Shown here piece by piece: positions 6,407-15,282 of a stretch of DNA of 49,883 bases (positions are counted from its first letter, which is position 1; the number at the start of each line of letters is the position of its first letter). The translations under genes and the position numbers were made by a program. The notes beneath the pieces were generated by a model. The model worked only from the letters and a program-made list of their open reading frames with translations. It ran no database searches and was not told where the DNA came from. Source of the stretch: Nitrospirota bacterium. GTDB taxonomy: Bacteria > Nitrospirota > Leptospirillia > Leptospirillales > Leptospirillaceae. The DNA lies in contig JAJZHW010000011.1 of the NCBI GenBank assembly GCA_021810805.1, positions 1-49,883 on the forward strand. Reading direction: 5' to 3'.

Positions 6407-9400
6407 TTGCCGGCGTCCCGTCTCTTCTGGATTTCTTCCTGTTCCTGCCGGATCATCTCCACCAGCCACAATGTCAGATCCTTGAAGGAGATGTCGCCCG
6501 GTCCATTCTCGTGAACCCGGGCGTGGATCCGGGCGCCCTCTGCGGCCGAGTCTCCCATGCGGGAAAAGAATCGGGACAGGGGACAGCTTTCAAGCTCGGG
6601 GAGACGGGTCTCACTCCCGGAGGCATGGATCCATCGATGGAAGGAGAGCCCTCCTAAGGCGGTGGTGATTTCCCCGGGCGTGATGGGGAGTCGGAAGCTT
6701 TCCAGCCATGAGGCCATCTGAGTTGCCGGCATGGGTCGGGCCAGCGCGTATCCCTGACCATAGGGCGCCCCGAGGATGGCTGCCGCCTCGACCATCGCCA
6801 GATCTTCGAGCCCCTCCACGACCACGTCGCGTTCGAAGTCCTGTCCCATGCGCACAATGGTGCCGATCATGCTGATGGTATGGAGGGGGGCGGTGCGAAT
6901 GCGCTTGAGAAGACCCTGGTCGACCTTGATGCTGTCAAAGGGAAGGGTGACCAGTCTCTGGAGAGAGCTGAATCCCGACCCCAGATCATCCATGGAGAGC
7001 TTGATCCCAATGGCAGTCAGGCGGTCAATGGCCTGATCCATCGCCTTGCCGTCAATTTCGCTGTTTTCCAGAAGTTCGAGGGTCAGCCGATCGGGTTTGA
7101 CCCCGTGGCGGCGAAGGGCCTCTTCCACCCAGAGAGGACAGTCGGCATCCCGAAGCGTCCCCGGGGGAAGGTTCAGTGAGATGTCCAGACGGAGTCCCTG
7201 GGCATCCCATTGGGCGACCCAGCCCAGAGCCTGATCGAGCCCCTCCCGGAAGAGCCGGTCAAGCTCGGCATCTCCCAGCGAGGGAAGAAAAAGACCCGGA
7301 GAAACGATCTCTCCCTCGGGGCGGAGGAGCCGGGCCAGAGCCTCAACCTTGACGACCTTCCCGGTGATCAGGTTGACCACCGGCTGCATGAACATCGAAA
7401 GCCCCCCGGAAAAAATCTCCTGGCGGTACTCGATCGCGCGTGTTTCCGGGATGGCCGAGACCGGGGCCCGGGAGAGGGCCCAGAGCCGTTCCCAGCGTTG
7501 GGCCAGTCCGCGGGAGAACTGAAGCATCCAGTGGGAGTCGAACTGGTTGGGGTAGGCCCCGTAAAGGGAGAGCACCGCCTGAGGGCTTCCGTCAGCCCCC
7601 CTGATGGGGATCGAGATCCCGGAGCGGACTCCGAGAGGGTGAACGACCTCCTGCCAGTAGTGAAGTCGGGAGTCACTGGGGTAGTTCGAGGTGCGCTGGA
7701 TTTCCCGGCTTCTCCAGGCATGGCCGATGAGCCCCTGTCCGCGGGGATCGTTGGGGTCGGCAGTGGCGGCAAATTTCTTGTCCTGCATGATGGCCGCCCC
7801 TTCCCGCCCCCGCACGCCGGCGCTGCTTTCCACAATAAAGATCCCCTGACTGTCGAGACGCATGAGGAAGGCGCATTGGATTCCCGGCAGGCTTCCGATG
7901 AGGGATATTTCTCTCTCCCGAACGTCGGTCCAGAGGGCTCCGGGCTCCGGCATGGGGGAGGAGAGGGAGGAGAAGAAAAGGCTCATGGTGTCGGTGGAGG
8001 CCCGGAGCTCCTCCTGGAGATCGTCCTGGAGACGGATCTCGTTGGCGAGGAGGAGACGGTAGCGGTCGCGAGCCGTCAGGACCGTCTGGCTCAGTCGCTC
8101 GGAGAGAAGGCGTCGGTAGAGGGCCATGCTCTGGGCCAGCATTGCGCCGTCCACGCCATTCAAGGCATGAATCTGTCCAATCACTTTGGCCCGAACCGAG
8201 ACCTCCTCCGGGGTCCGTTCGGGGGCCATCAGGAAGGACATGTGGGAGGATTGGGCCTGGGCGATTCGCTGGCGCCCCTCTTCATCCTGGCTGGCAAGGA
8301 TCCTCTGTGTCTCCGGGTCCGAGTCCCCCTGGGCCATGAAGGCTTCGACAAAGTCCAAGATGGCGGCCCGGACATGGTCCTGATGGCGGGAGAGAATGTC
8401 CTGGCTCTCGGGCCCATAGGCATCGAAGGAGGCCTCGAGCACGGCGGTGGAGGAGAGGATGGAGCTCATGGACCACCAATGGGTTCGGGAGGCCTTGCTG
8501 GACTTGGACTGGTAGAGTGCCGCCTCGGCCTCCCGGAAGAGGCTCTCTCCGTCTTCGCCGCTGGTGGGGTAGAGGGCCATGCCCAGGCTGACTCCCAGGG
8601 AAAGGGTCTTACCAGAGGGGAGGACAAAGGGGGCCTCGACCGCCTTGTGGAGACGGTCGAGAATTGTCGCGACCTGGGAGGTGGGTTTGTCGATGGCAAG
8701 CTCTTCGACAATGATCCCGAACTCATCTCCCGAGAGGCGCGCCAGAAAGTCACTTTGCCGAAGCTCCAGCCGGAGGCGGGCGGCCAGCTCTTCGAGAAGC
8801 CTGTCCCCGGCTGCCTGTCCCAATGTTTCGTTGAGAGGGCGGAAGTCGTCGACATCAAGCGTTCCCACTCCGAAGACCATGCCTTTTCTTCGGGCCCGAG
8901 AGATGGCTCCGGAGATGGCATGGTCGAAGGCGGCCCGATTGGGGAGGCGTGTCAGGGGGTCGTGAGAGAGCTGTTGTTCGATTTTCTTATGGGAATGGTA
9001 GAGGGGAGAGATGTCCAGAATGATGAGATCGATAGGAGGATGGGCCTCCCCCGCCGGGGAGCGGATAGATCCGGTGGCGGCGATGAAGAGGCTTTCTCGG
9101 TGTTTTTTTCTTAGGAGAAAGGTTTCTGAGCCTTGCCGGTCCCGCTCAATCCGGTGAATGAACCGATTAAACTTCTGGGGCGCCTCGCCCGTATCGAGAA
9201 GGATGTCCATCGAAAGCCCGGCAAATTCGTCGGCCGCGTAGCCCAGCATGCGGCAGAAGGCAGGGTTGGCCCTTCGAATGGTTCGGTCAGGGGCCAACGA
9301 GACGAATCCGGCGGAGGAGGTCTGAAGATAGGCGTCGTCGGTACGGGTGGAGTCGGTCGCCGGGAGAAGCGCGAGAAGTCGAAGGGGTTCCCCGGAGAGG

Positions 9401-9711
9401 GTCAGAGGAGAGGATCGCACCTCCTGCATGACAAGCTCTCCGTCATAGCGGCGAAAGAGGGATTCTCCGGTCTCGCCTGACCCTTCGGTTCGGGTATCGA
9501 ACGCAGAGATCGATGCCCCCTGGGGGCTCTGCCCCGGAGCGAGGAGGAGCGTCCGGAAGGCGGCATTGGCCGAAAGGAGATTTCCCTGGGCATTGAGGAG
9601 GGCAAGGGGAAGGGGACACCCCTCGAAAATGGGTCCACCTGAGAAGGCGATAGGGTCCTGTCCCGCACCCTCAGGCTGGTTCGAAGGCGGGGTCGGGGGG
9701 GACGTGCTCAT
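6403..9711 (-). CDS. Multidomain c-di-GMP enzyme: PAS-PAS-GGDEF-globin-GAF-EAL
   Basis: This 1102-aa cytoplasmic sensor may both make and degrade c-di-GMP. Domains in order: a PAS-like segment (~27-118), a second PAS (~128-238), GGDEF (~245-405) with LDVDDF at 285-290 and the active site as SGDEF (327-331), and an inhibitory-site RxxD (318-321) five residues before it. Next is a helical globin-coupled-sensor-like region (~430-560) with IGQIH at 511-515, His515 being the probable proximal heme ligand. A GAF domain (~590-740) and EAL (~765-1000) follow. The EAL domain keeps EAL (790-792), DDLGSG (908-913), KVD (929-931), VEGLED and GQGYALARP, so it should be catalytic. There is no membrane segment. 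ATG 9711 has AAGGAG about 11 nt upstream. The stop overlaps the methyltransferase start. Confidence 0.9.
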   Translation of the reverse strand: MSTSPPTPPSNQPEGAGQDPIAFSGGPIFEGCPLPLALLNAQGNLLSANAAFRTLLLAPGQSPQGASISAFDTRTEGSGETGESLFRRYDGELVMQEVRSSPLTLSGEPLRLLALLPATDSTRTDDAYLQTSSAGFVSLAPDRTIRRANPAFCRMLGYAADEFAGLSMDILLDTGEAPQKFNRFIHRIERDRQGSETFLLRKKHRESLFIAATGSIRSPAGEAHPPIDLIILDISPLYHSHKKIEQQLSHDPLTRLPNRAAFDHAISGAISRARRKGMVFGVGTLDVDDFRPLNETLGQAAGDRLLEELAARLRLELRQSDFLARLSGDEFGIIVEELAIDKPTSQVATILDRLHKAVEAPFVLPSGKTLSLGVSLGMALYPTSGEDGESLFREAEAALYQSKSSKASRTHWWSMSSILSSTAVLEASFDAYGPESQDILSRHQDHVRAAILDFVEAFMAQGDSDPETQRILASQDEEGRQRIAQAQSSHMSFLMAPERTPEEVSVRAKVIGQIHALNGVDGAMLAQSMALYRRLLSERLSQTVLTARDRYRLLLANEIRLQDDLQEELRASTDTMSLFFSSLSSPMPEPGALWTDVREREISLIGSLPGIQCAFLMRLDSQGIFIVESSAGVRGREGAAIMQDKKFAATADPNDPRGQGLIGHAWRSREIQRTSNYPSDSRLHYWQEVVHPLGVRSGISIPIRGADGSPQAVLSLYGAYPNQFDSHWMLQFSRGLAQRWERLWALSRAPVSAIPETRAIEYRQEIFSGGLSMFMQPVVNLITGKVVKVEALARLLRPEGEIVSPGLFLPSLGDAELDRLFREGLDQALGWVAQWDAQGLRLDISLNLPPGTLRDADCPLWVEEALRRHGVKPDRLTLELLENSEIDGKAMDQAIDRLTAIGIKLSMDDLGSGFSSLQRLVTLPFDSIKVDQGLLKRIRTAPLHTISMIGTIVRMGQDFERDVVVEGLEDLAMVEAAAILGAPYGQGYALARPMPATQMASWLESFRLPITPGEITTALGGLSFHRWIHASGSETRLPELESCPLSRFFSRMGDSAAEGARIHARVHENGPGDISFKDLTLWLVEMIRQEQEEIQKRRDAGK

Positions 9712-9783
9712 TGAGCTGACGGCTCCTTAGACTTGATGGATGCATGAGGACACCGGTGGCACCTGCAATGATTCCGTGAATAG

Positions 9784-9811
9784 AGTCTACACGAATTGGC
9801 GCCGCTTTCAA
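9784..9811 (-). promoter_or_regulatory. Possible promoter of the GGDEF-EAL gene
   Basis: On the minus strand, TTGAAA and TAGACT are separated by 16 nt, about 70 nt upstream of the ATG. It is a moderate match. The rest of 9812-9980 shows only increasing AT content. Confidence 0.4.
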
Positions 9812-9987
9812 AGAAGAAGGCGGTCATGTGGCGCACTTTTTGGGAAACGGTGGGGGGGAAGATCCAAAAGATTCGTCGCTCTCTTCCTCTTTCAAGTGAT
9901 TAACTTTTAAGGATTTGCCAATGTCTGTGCGGCTGAGTGAAGGAATGAAATGATTAAAATTAATAAAAATATAATAATAAAATATGA

Positions 9988-10015
9988 TTGACAAACGATG
10001 AAAATCGTATATGCT
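9988..10015 (+). promoter_or_regulatory. Sigma70-like promoter in an AT-rich spacer
   Basis: TTGACA (9988-9993), 16 nt, then TATGCT (10010-10015), inside a strongly AT-rich island (9945-10020). It points to the small gene at 10112 and the lipoprotein cluster behind it. Confidence 0.55.
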
Positions 10016-10111
10016 TGAAAAAGAATCTCTTGGCCGATTTTGCCACCATGAAAGAGAATCGCTCCGGAGAGCCAAGCCCTGCGGCGCTGGCTTTCGGGAG
10101 GGGGAGGATGC

Positions 10112-10369
10112 ATGGCAAACCCAACTCCATCGAGGCTCTCCGAAGTGAATCGCCTGCTGGGGGAGCTGCACGAGCTTCTTCCGGAAGCCCGATTTGACTA
10201 CGACGAGAAGACGGGAGTCCTTGTGCGGGTCGTCCTGAACCTCAAGGAGAACCCCCTTCGGGAGATCAACTTCTTTGACTCCCGACCCCGCTCCTTTCCG
10301 ACCCCCAACCTCCTCTGTCGCCCTCACCTTGGCCCGTCCCGCCTCTCCCCCTCCGATTTCGAGAGCTGA
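10112..10369 (+). CDS. Small hypothetical protein
   Basis: An 85-aa frame with ATG 10112 and a strong GGGAGGGGGAGG upstream. The first 55 residues look protein-like (LLGELHELLPEARFDYDEKTGVLVRVV style amphipathic and beta segments with a DEKTG turn). The Pro/Ser-rich tail is less convincing. I recognise no family. A promoter lies 97 nt upstream. It may be a real small regulator or accessory protein; an antisense frame (9824-10327) overlaps but looks worse. Confidence 0.45.
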   Translation: MANPTPSRLSEVNRLLGELHELLPEARFDYDEKTGVLVRVVLNLKENPLREINFFDSRPRSFPTPNLLCRPHLGPSRLSPSDFES

Positions 10370-10546
10370 TTCGCATCAAGTCTCAATCGCTTCCGTTTGA
10401 AAACTCTGACCCCATGGGTTAGGATGAAGCCAAATTCAACGAGGATGTTTCCGGTGGGATTGGCAGGATTTTTCCAATATCTTTCAGGTCCCACCAGAGC
10501 ACCCCAATCCATTCCCTGTCGTGCTTTTTCGAGAGAGGTGGTCCGC

Positions 10547-11227
10547 ATGAGACATCCCCGCATTCCCCATGTTTTTTCGGCCAAACTTGGTCCGGGATTC
10601 CTTCGTCAGGCCTCTTTTCTGGGATGCCTTTTGGGGGGGCTGGGCCTCCTTTCGGCCTGTTCGAGCCTGTCGACCCCCCCGGGAGGTCTGGGCGTGCCCC
10701 ATCTCGAAGCCCGCTCCTCGAAGACCCGTCCGATTTGGATCGACAGTCTGGGCAAGTGGCAGCGGGATCACTCGGGACGCCAGTATTTTGTGGGGACGAC
10801 CTCCAAGGAGCCGGATCAGGAGTCCGGCCGGACCGATGCCTATCAGAACGCCGTCCGCTCCATCGCCGAGCGGATCGGCGAACAGGCCCGCTCCCTCTAT
10901 CAGGAGACGAGCTCCCGGCACATGGATGCCAATGGCTCCGGGATGGACATGAGCGTTCGCAGACATGTGACCTCCATGGTGAGGAATGAAGCGAGCGCCC
11001 GCATCTCCGGCGCTCGGGTGGAAGACTACTTCTGGCAGAAGTTCTGGGAGAAGGATCAGGAAGAGCAGCCTCCTTATTCTTTTTACAAATACTACGTTCT
11101 TGTCTCGATACGGCAGGATCTCTATGATGCGCTCCTTCGCAAGTCCCTGGAGGGAGCCCGTCGAAACGCCTCGGATCCGCAGGTCCGCTCTCTTCTCGAG
11201 CAAATGATTCACCAGTCATCTCACTAA
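10547..11227 (+). CDS. LPP20-like outer-membrane lipoprotein (first of three)
   Basis: This 226-aa predicted lipoprotein has a signal peptide ending LLSAC with Cys38 as the lipidated residue. The mature part begins near RPIWIDSLGKW, then YFVGTTS, and an amphipathic helix DAYQNAVRSIAERIG. That is the LPP20/DUF-type pattern of small lipoproteins containing W-x-x repeats and an A-x-x-x-I-A-x-x-I helix. ATG 10547 is chosen because GAGAGGTGG precedes it; the frame is open 50 codons upstream without a signal peptide. The next gene begins 27 nt after its stop. The likely role, by family, is in envelope structure or an unknown secretion process; there is no enzymatic motif. Confidence 0.65.
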   Translation: MRHPRIPHVFSAKLGPGFLRQASFLGCLLGGLGLLSACSSLSTPPGGLGVPHLEARSSKTRPIWIDSLGKWQRDHSGRQYFVGTTSKEPDQESGRTDAYQNAVRSIAERIGEQARSLYQETSSRHMDANGSGMDMSVRRHVTSMVRNEASARISGARVEDYFWQKFWEKDQEEQPPYSFYKYYVLVSIRQDLYDALLRKSLEGARRNASDPQVRSLLEQMIHQSSH

Positions 11228-11254
11228 GGGCATCCACTTCGGAGGGGCGTTTGC

Positions 11255-12799
11255 ATGGGTGAAACAAAAAGTGCGGCGAAGCGGTCGGTTCGTCTTTCCT
11301 TGGGATCTCTCCTCATTTTGGGAACTGTGATGGCCTGCAGCTCTACTGGTGGGTCTCCCGCTTGGGCTGGCGGAAAATGGTGGAAAGATGGCCATGTCGA
11401 CGGGTACTCCTCGAAGGACTACCTCACCGCCATCGGGTACGGGTCGACCCTCTCCCGGGCCCAGAAGGATGCCTCCCGGAACATTGCCACCCAACTCGAC
11501 TCGAACATCCGCTCCCAGTACCAGCAAAGCTCCAACCGGAACGGAATGTCCGTCTCCCGGAGCGTCAAGGATGCGCTCTCGGTGACGACCCACGCCAAGA
11601 TCTACGGGCTCAGGAACATACGGGGTCGCTTCGTCTCAAACCAGGGCTCCTATGTGGCGGTGGTCGGCGTCAAGCGCGACGATCTGGCCCGCTACCTGAA
11701 GGGTCGCATCAACAATCTTCGGACGACGATCGATGGCCTCAACTCCGACCTGTCGGCCACCTCCGATCGGATGCGGCAGATCCACGATCTGGCCGGACTG
11801 ATCCGGGCCAAGGAACAGGCCGCCTTCTTCGATCGGGAACGGGCCGTGGTCGTGGGAGGGACCCCTTCGGACGCCTTCAACGTGGAGAATGACCTCTCCC
11901 GCCTGGAGGACCTCCTCTCCAAACACATGACCGTCTCCATCGACCTGAAAAACGGATGCGGGGGAACCGACCGCTTTGTCCGGCATGTGGGCGGGGCCAT
12001 CACCGATGCCGTTACGCACATGGGGCTTCTGGTGGTTCCCTCCGGAGGGCAGATCCTCATTGGGGGGACGGTCAGCGCCCGTCCCATGGAGTCGGGTTTT
12101 TCGAGGCGCTACAAATACTACATTCTCCACTATGACCTGACGATGGCGGCCCCCGACGGAACCGTCTGGGGATCCCGAGTGGCCGAACACAAGGTGGCGG
12201 CGCTCACCCCGAGTCAGGGGGAACTTCTGGCGGTTCGCCAGGTCGCCGGCCGGGGCGTGGGGCCCCTGCTTGAGGCACTGAAGAGCCGGCTCTTCCTCAA
12301 TCCCGGAGATCCCCAGTTTGTGGCCTTCCCCTCCGACAACGGGACCGGGGCTTCAGCCGCCGCGGCGGGAGCTTCCTCTCCCGGCCATCAGTGCGACGAT
12401 TTCCGCTCTTCGGCCGAACTTTCCACATCTCCGGCCCCTGCGATGTCGGCCCCGGCGGCAATGACGTCCCCTCAGTCCGGAGATTCCCTCCGCCAGGGGC
12501 ATGTTCGCGTCCTCTTCCGGTCGGTTCCCCGGGGAGCTTCGGTTACGATCGGTGGATCGTACCCCTACCTCTTTCCTCATTCCTCACTGTACGGCTCCAT
12601 CATTGGTCAGACTCCCCTCCTCTATGATCTGCCGCTCCCCCGGGTCGAGCATGTGGGGGTGGATGCCAACGGCAATCCGATCCGCCAATACCGATGGGAT
12701 CCCATTACCTATACGATTTGCTACACTTCCAAGGATTTTATGAAAGATGTCAACAGTTCCGGTTGCTTCCCGGGAAGGTCAACAGACTTCCCCTCGTGA
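11255..12799 (+). CDS. Large LPP20-like lipoprotein (second of three)
   Basis: This is 514 aa, ATG 11255 with GGAGGG 9 nt upstream. A lipoprotein signal ends VMAC (Cys28). The first mature domain (residues ~45-165) repeats the pattern of the flanking genes: DYLTAIGYGSTLSRAQKDASRNIA, then a polar region and VAVVGVKRDDL. A coiled-coil-like helix (~150-200) follows, then a domain with GTVSARPMESGFSRRYKYYILHYDL. There is an Ala/Ser/Pro-rich linker near 370-410. The C-terminal ~90 residues (HVRVLFRSVPRGASVTIGGS) resemble a PEGA-type carbohydrate- or surface-binding beta domain. It is probably anchored to the outer membrane. Function unknown. Confidence 0.65.
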   Translation: MGETKSAAKRSVRLSLGSLLILGTVMACSSTGGSPAWAGGKWWKDGHVDGYSSKDYLTAIGYGSTLSRAQKDASRNIATQLDSNIRSQYQQSSNRNGMSVSRSVKDALSVTTHAKIYGLRNIRGRFVSNQGSYVAVVGVKRDDLARYLKGRINNLRTTIDGLNSDLSATSDRMRQIHDLAGLIRAKEQAAFFDRERAVVVGGTPSDAFNVENDLSRLEDLLSKHMTVSIDLKNGCGGTDRFVRHVGGAITDAVTHMGLLVVPSGGQILIGGTVSARPMESGFSRRYKYYILHYDLTMAAPDGTVWGSRVAEHKVAALTPSQGELLAVRQVAGRGVGPLLEALKSRLFLNPGDPQFVAFPSDNGTGASAAAAGASSPGHQCDDFRSSAELSTSPAPAMSAPAAMTSPQSGDSLRQGHVRVLFRSVPRGASVTIGGSYPYLFPHSSLYGSIIGQTPLLYDLPLPRVEHVGVDANGNPIRQYRWDPITYTICYTSKDFMKDVNSSGCFPGRSTDFPS

Positions 12800-12859
12800 C
12801 CCTGCGCCCCCAGTAAGAATCGCTGATCTCTTCCATAACGATGGTCGCTCCGGAATGAA

Positions 12860-12890
12860 CCCCGTTCCGGGGCCATGGCCCCCGCGGGGG
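12860..12890 (+). other. Overlapping GC hairpins in the intercistronic gap
   Basis: Three mutually exclusive foldbacks overlap here: CCCCG/CGGGG (12860-12872), the 14-bp palindrome GGGGCCATGGCCCC (12869-12882), and the 12-bp palindrome CCCCCGCGGGGG (12879-12890). They end 10 nt before the AAGGAG of the third lipoprotein gene. They could act in mRNA processing or attenuation and allow unequal expression of the genes. Confidence 0.6.
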
Positions 12891-12911
12891 CATAACACGA
12901 AAGGAGCTTCG

Positions 12912-13619
12912 ATGAAAAAGGTTGCATTGACGCTTGCGGGTGCCCTGGCCGGTTCGGCCTTGGCTCTGGCGGGCTGTTCCTCTCTTCCGAGCCTTCCCAA
13001 AGGCCCTGAAGGCTACAAGATCGTGGCCGAGTCCAGCTCGAATCTCCCTGACTGGATCAACGGCATTGGCATGTGGAGCGACAAGAAGGGCAACAAGAGC
13101 TCTGTGTGGTTTGATGCGAGCTCGCCCCAGGAGAACTCCCTTCAGGGGGCCAAGCACGATGCCTTCATCCGCGCCCAGAGGAAGGCCTCCGACCGGATCG
13201 GCGACCAGAACTGGAATCTGGTGGGCAATACCGTCAAGCGAAAGCTGAACCTTGACACCCAAACCATGATGCGGATCAAGGACAACACCAAGACCCAGGT
13301 TCGCCAGACCTCCCAGGGATGGCTGGTGGGGGGCGAGGAGTATCAGTACTACTGGATCGAGTACCAGGCCAAGCATCCCAACCGCGTTTCCGCCGACCAG
13401 CGGACGCTCTATCGCGCGTGGGCCCTTGTTCGCTATTCTCGGCCGAACTGGGAATGCTCCCGCCGGAACTCTCTCAAGATGCTTCCGATGATCGCCTCCA
13501 ACCTCGGAGGGGAGCTCAAGTTCAAGCACTTCGATCAGTCCCGATTCTCCCAGGTGCTCAAGGACATCACCGACAAGAATCTCTCCCTGATTCCGGAGAG
13601 TGTCTGCATCGGAGGATAG
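12912..13619 (+). CDS. LPP20-like lipoprotein (third of three)
   Basis: A 235-aa lipoprotein, ATG 12912 with AAGGAG 5 nt upstream. Its textbook signal peptide MKKVALTLAGALAGSALALAG is followed by Cys22. The mature protein has LPDWINGIGMW (the W-I pattern seen in its neighbours) and an amphipathic helix with AQRKASDRIG, matching the A-x-x-x-I-A-x-x-I-G helix of the first gene. Two further Cys (near 180 and 231) could form a periplasmic disulfide. It is separated from the previous gene by 112 nt of structured RNA and ends at a strong terminator, so the three genes form one cluster with possible internal regulation. Confidence 0.7.
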   Translation: MKKVALTLAGALAGSALALAGCSSLPSLPKGPEGYKIVAESSSNLPDWINGIGMWSDKKGNKSSVWFDASSPQENSLQGAKHDAFIRAQRKASDRIGDQNWNLVGNTVKRKLNLDTQTMMRIKDNTKTQVRQTSQGWLVGGEEYQYYWIEYQAKHPNRVSADQRTLYRAWALVRYSRPNWECSRRNSLKMLPMIASNLGGELKFKHFDQSRFSQVLKDITDKNLSLIPESVCIGG

Positions 13620-13648
13620 ACCGCCGTTTCAGCGGCAAGACTTAAAGG

Positions 13649-13679
13649 AGAGGGGCCTTGGGCCCCTCTTTTTTTTTGC
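13649..13679 (+). terminator. Strong Rho-independent terminator
   Basis: A perfect 9-bp stem AGAGGGGCC / GGCCCCTCT with a 3-nt loop is followed by nine T residues. It ends the lipoprotein cluster. Confidence 0.9.
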
Positions 13680-13712
13680 CTTTTTTCTGGCCTCGGAAAC
13701 GGCGGGGCCGGC

Positions 13713-15245
13713 TTACCCCCGATTCCAGGCGTCGTGGGTCTCATTGAGGATCGACTCCATCCATTCATAGATGTTGTGGCGGGAGATCTCCTCCCGCAGG
13801 ATCCGGTTGCGCCCCGAGCGGATGGCCAGCGGCTCTTCCAGGGCCCGGTGAATGATCTCTGCCGTCCCCTCGGGATCATACGGGTCGATGAGGACCGCCT
13901 CCCGCAAGCCATGGGCTGCCCCGGCATACCGGCTCAAGAAGAGCGTTCCCCCGGCCTCCTTCTGGGTGGAGAGGTATTCTTTGGCAACGAGGTTCATCCC
14001 GTCATTGGTCGAGGTGACCAGAGCCCCGGTGGCCAGCCGATAGAGCGGGGCCAGGGTGCGATGGTCGACCGTCTCCTCGAGGGTAACAATGGGCTCCCAT
14101 CCATCTCGTGCCCATTTGGCATTGCTCTCTCTCACCGCCTGTCGGACCCGCTCCTGATAGCTTCTGTAGGGAGGGTGGGTGGTGCGGGTGGGCGGGGCAA
14201 TCTGAAGGAGCCTGAGGGAGCCAAGATAGTCTGGGTAGCGACGGAAGAGGGCGCCGAGGATGTCGAGGCGCTTGAGAAATCCCTTGGTATAGTCCATGCG
14301 GTCGACAGAAATCAGAAAGGGAAGCTCCGGATCCATCCCGGCCTGTCGAAGAAACTTTCTTGCCAGAGTCGGGCCTTCGGGGCTCTGGGCGAGGGATTCG
14401 AAGCGGCCGGGGTCGACACCGATGGGGTAGTCCCCCACATGGATTCTTCTTCCCCGCCAGTGGACCGTCTGTCTCCGGATCCGAACTTCCTCTCCTAAAA
14501 GCTCCGCGGCCGACTCCAAAAAACGATCACGGTAGACAGGTGTCTGGAAGCCCAGGAGGTCGTGTTCGAGGAGTCCCCGAACAATTTCTGCCCGCTCCGG
14601 AACCTCCTGCAGGAAGGAGCGCCGGGGCCAGGGAATGTGCCAGAAGAAGGCAAGAGGGGGGGCGCCTTGAGAAAGCCGGGGACGAAGGCTTTGTGCCACC
14701 AGCGCCAGCTGGTAGTCGTGGATGAAGACAAAGCCGTTCTGGTGTGTCTCGAGAAGCGAGGCCATCCGGTCGGCAAAAAGAGCGTTTGCCCGGCGGTAGT
14801 CCTCGAAGTCTCCGGACTGGGTCAGGACGCGGCCGGGCTCCTCGTGAAAGAGTGGCCAGAGAAGATCGTTGGCAAAGCGCTGATACCCCGTTGAGGTCTG
14901 GGGGTCGGAGAGGGAAAGTCGATGGAGTTCGTAGGAGGCTGGCTGGTCGGGTAGGGAGACGTCGAGCGGATCGGGACCGGAGGAGGAGCGAAGGGCAACC
15001 CAGTCGCCTCCGGTCTGAAGCAGGAGTCTGTGAAGGGACTGACTGACTCCCCCCGCCGGATAGCGCAGCCGGGGTGTGTCACGGTTTCGGCCTTCTTCGC
15101 GGGATCGATTCATCCAGACCACAGGCTCGCGATGGGTGGCGACCAGAATCCGTCTCTCGCCGAAGAGTCGGCGATAGAGGGTGGAAACCCCCAAGGGAGT
15201 GGAGAGGCGAGAGCGGGGAGGGGGGGATGGGGAGTGGGAGGGCAT
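13713..15245 (-). CDS. otsA: Trehalose-6-phosphate synthase (GT20 family)
   Basis: This 510-aa glycosyltransferase of family GT20 joins glucose from a nucleotide sugar to glucose-6-phosphate, giving trehalose-6-phosphate in the cytoplasm. Family signatures: GGVSQSLH near the N-terminus (in place of the usual GGL), VFIHDYQLALVA, FFWHIPWP, GVDPGRF, VDRMDYTKG (sugar-phosphate and nucleotide contacts) and DGMNLVAKEY near the end. ATG 15245 follows AAGGAGAT at 5 nt; the frame is open to 15320. No otsB phosphatase is adjacent. An MFS gene lies 37 nt upstream on the same strand, probably co-transcribed. A glucosylglycerol-phosphate-synthase activity of the same family cannot be excluded. It fits osmotic or acid-stress protection. 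Confidence 0.85.
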   Translation of the reverse strand: MPSHSPSPPPRSRLSTPLGVSTLYRRLFGERRILVATHREPVVWMNRSREEGRNRDTPRLRYPAGGVSQSLHRLLLQTGGDWVALRSSSGPDPLDVSLPDQPASYELHRLSLSDPQTSTGYQRFANDLLWPLFHEEPGRVLTQSGDFEDYRRANALFADRMASLLETHQNGFVFIHDYQLALVAQSLRPRLSQGAPPLAFFWHIPWPRRSFLQEVPERAEIVRGLLEHDLLGFQTPVYRDRFLESAAELLGEEVRIRRQTVHWRGRRIHVGDYPIGVDPGRFESLAQSPEGPTLARKFLRQAGMDPELPFLISVDRMDYTKGFLKRLDILGALFRRYPDYLGSLRLLQIAPPTRTTHPPYRSYQERVRQAVRESNAKWARDGWEPIVTLEETVDHRTLAPLYRLATGALVTSTNDGMNLVAKEYLSTQKEAGGTLFLSRYAGAAHGLREAVLIDPYDPEGTAEIIHRALEEPLAIRSGRNRILREEISRHNIYEWMESILNETHDAWNRG

Positions 15246-15282
15246 CAGAGATCTCCTTGGGTTAAGGGGGAGGGGGGACGCG

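Noticed and set aside
7210-9114. A 634-codon plus-strand frame inside the GGDEF-EAL gene.
   Set aside because: Antisense to an intact multidomain protein; no motif or ribosome site, and biased composition.
9824-10327. A 167-codon minus-strand frame with an aromatic stretch.
   Set aside because: It crosses an AT-rich promoter region and opposes a better small gene; the hydrophobic run comes from AT-rich DNA.
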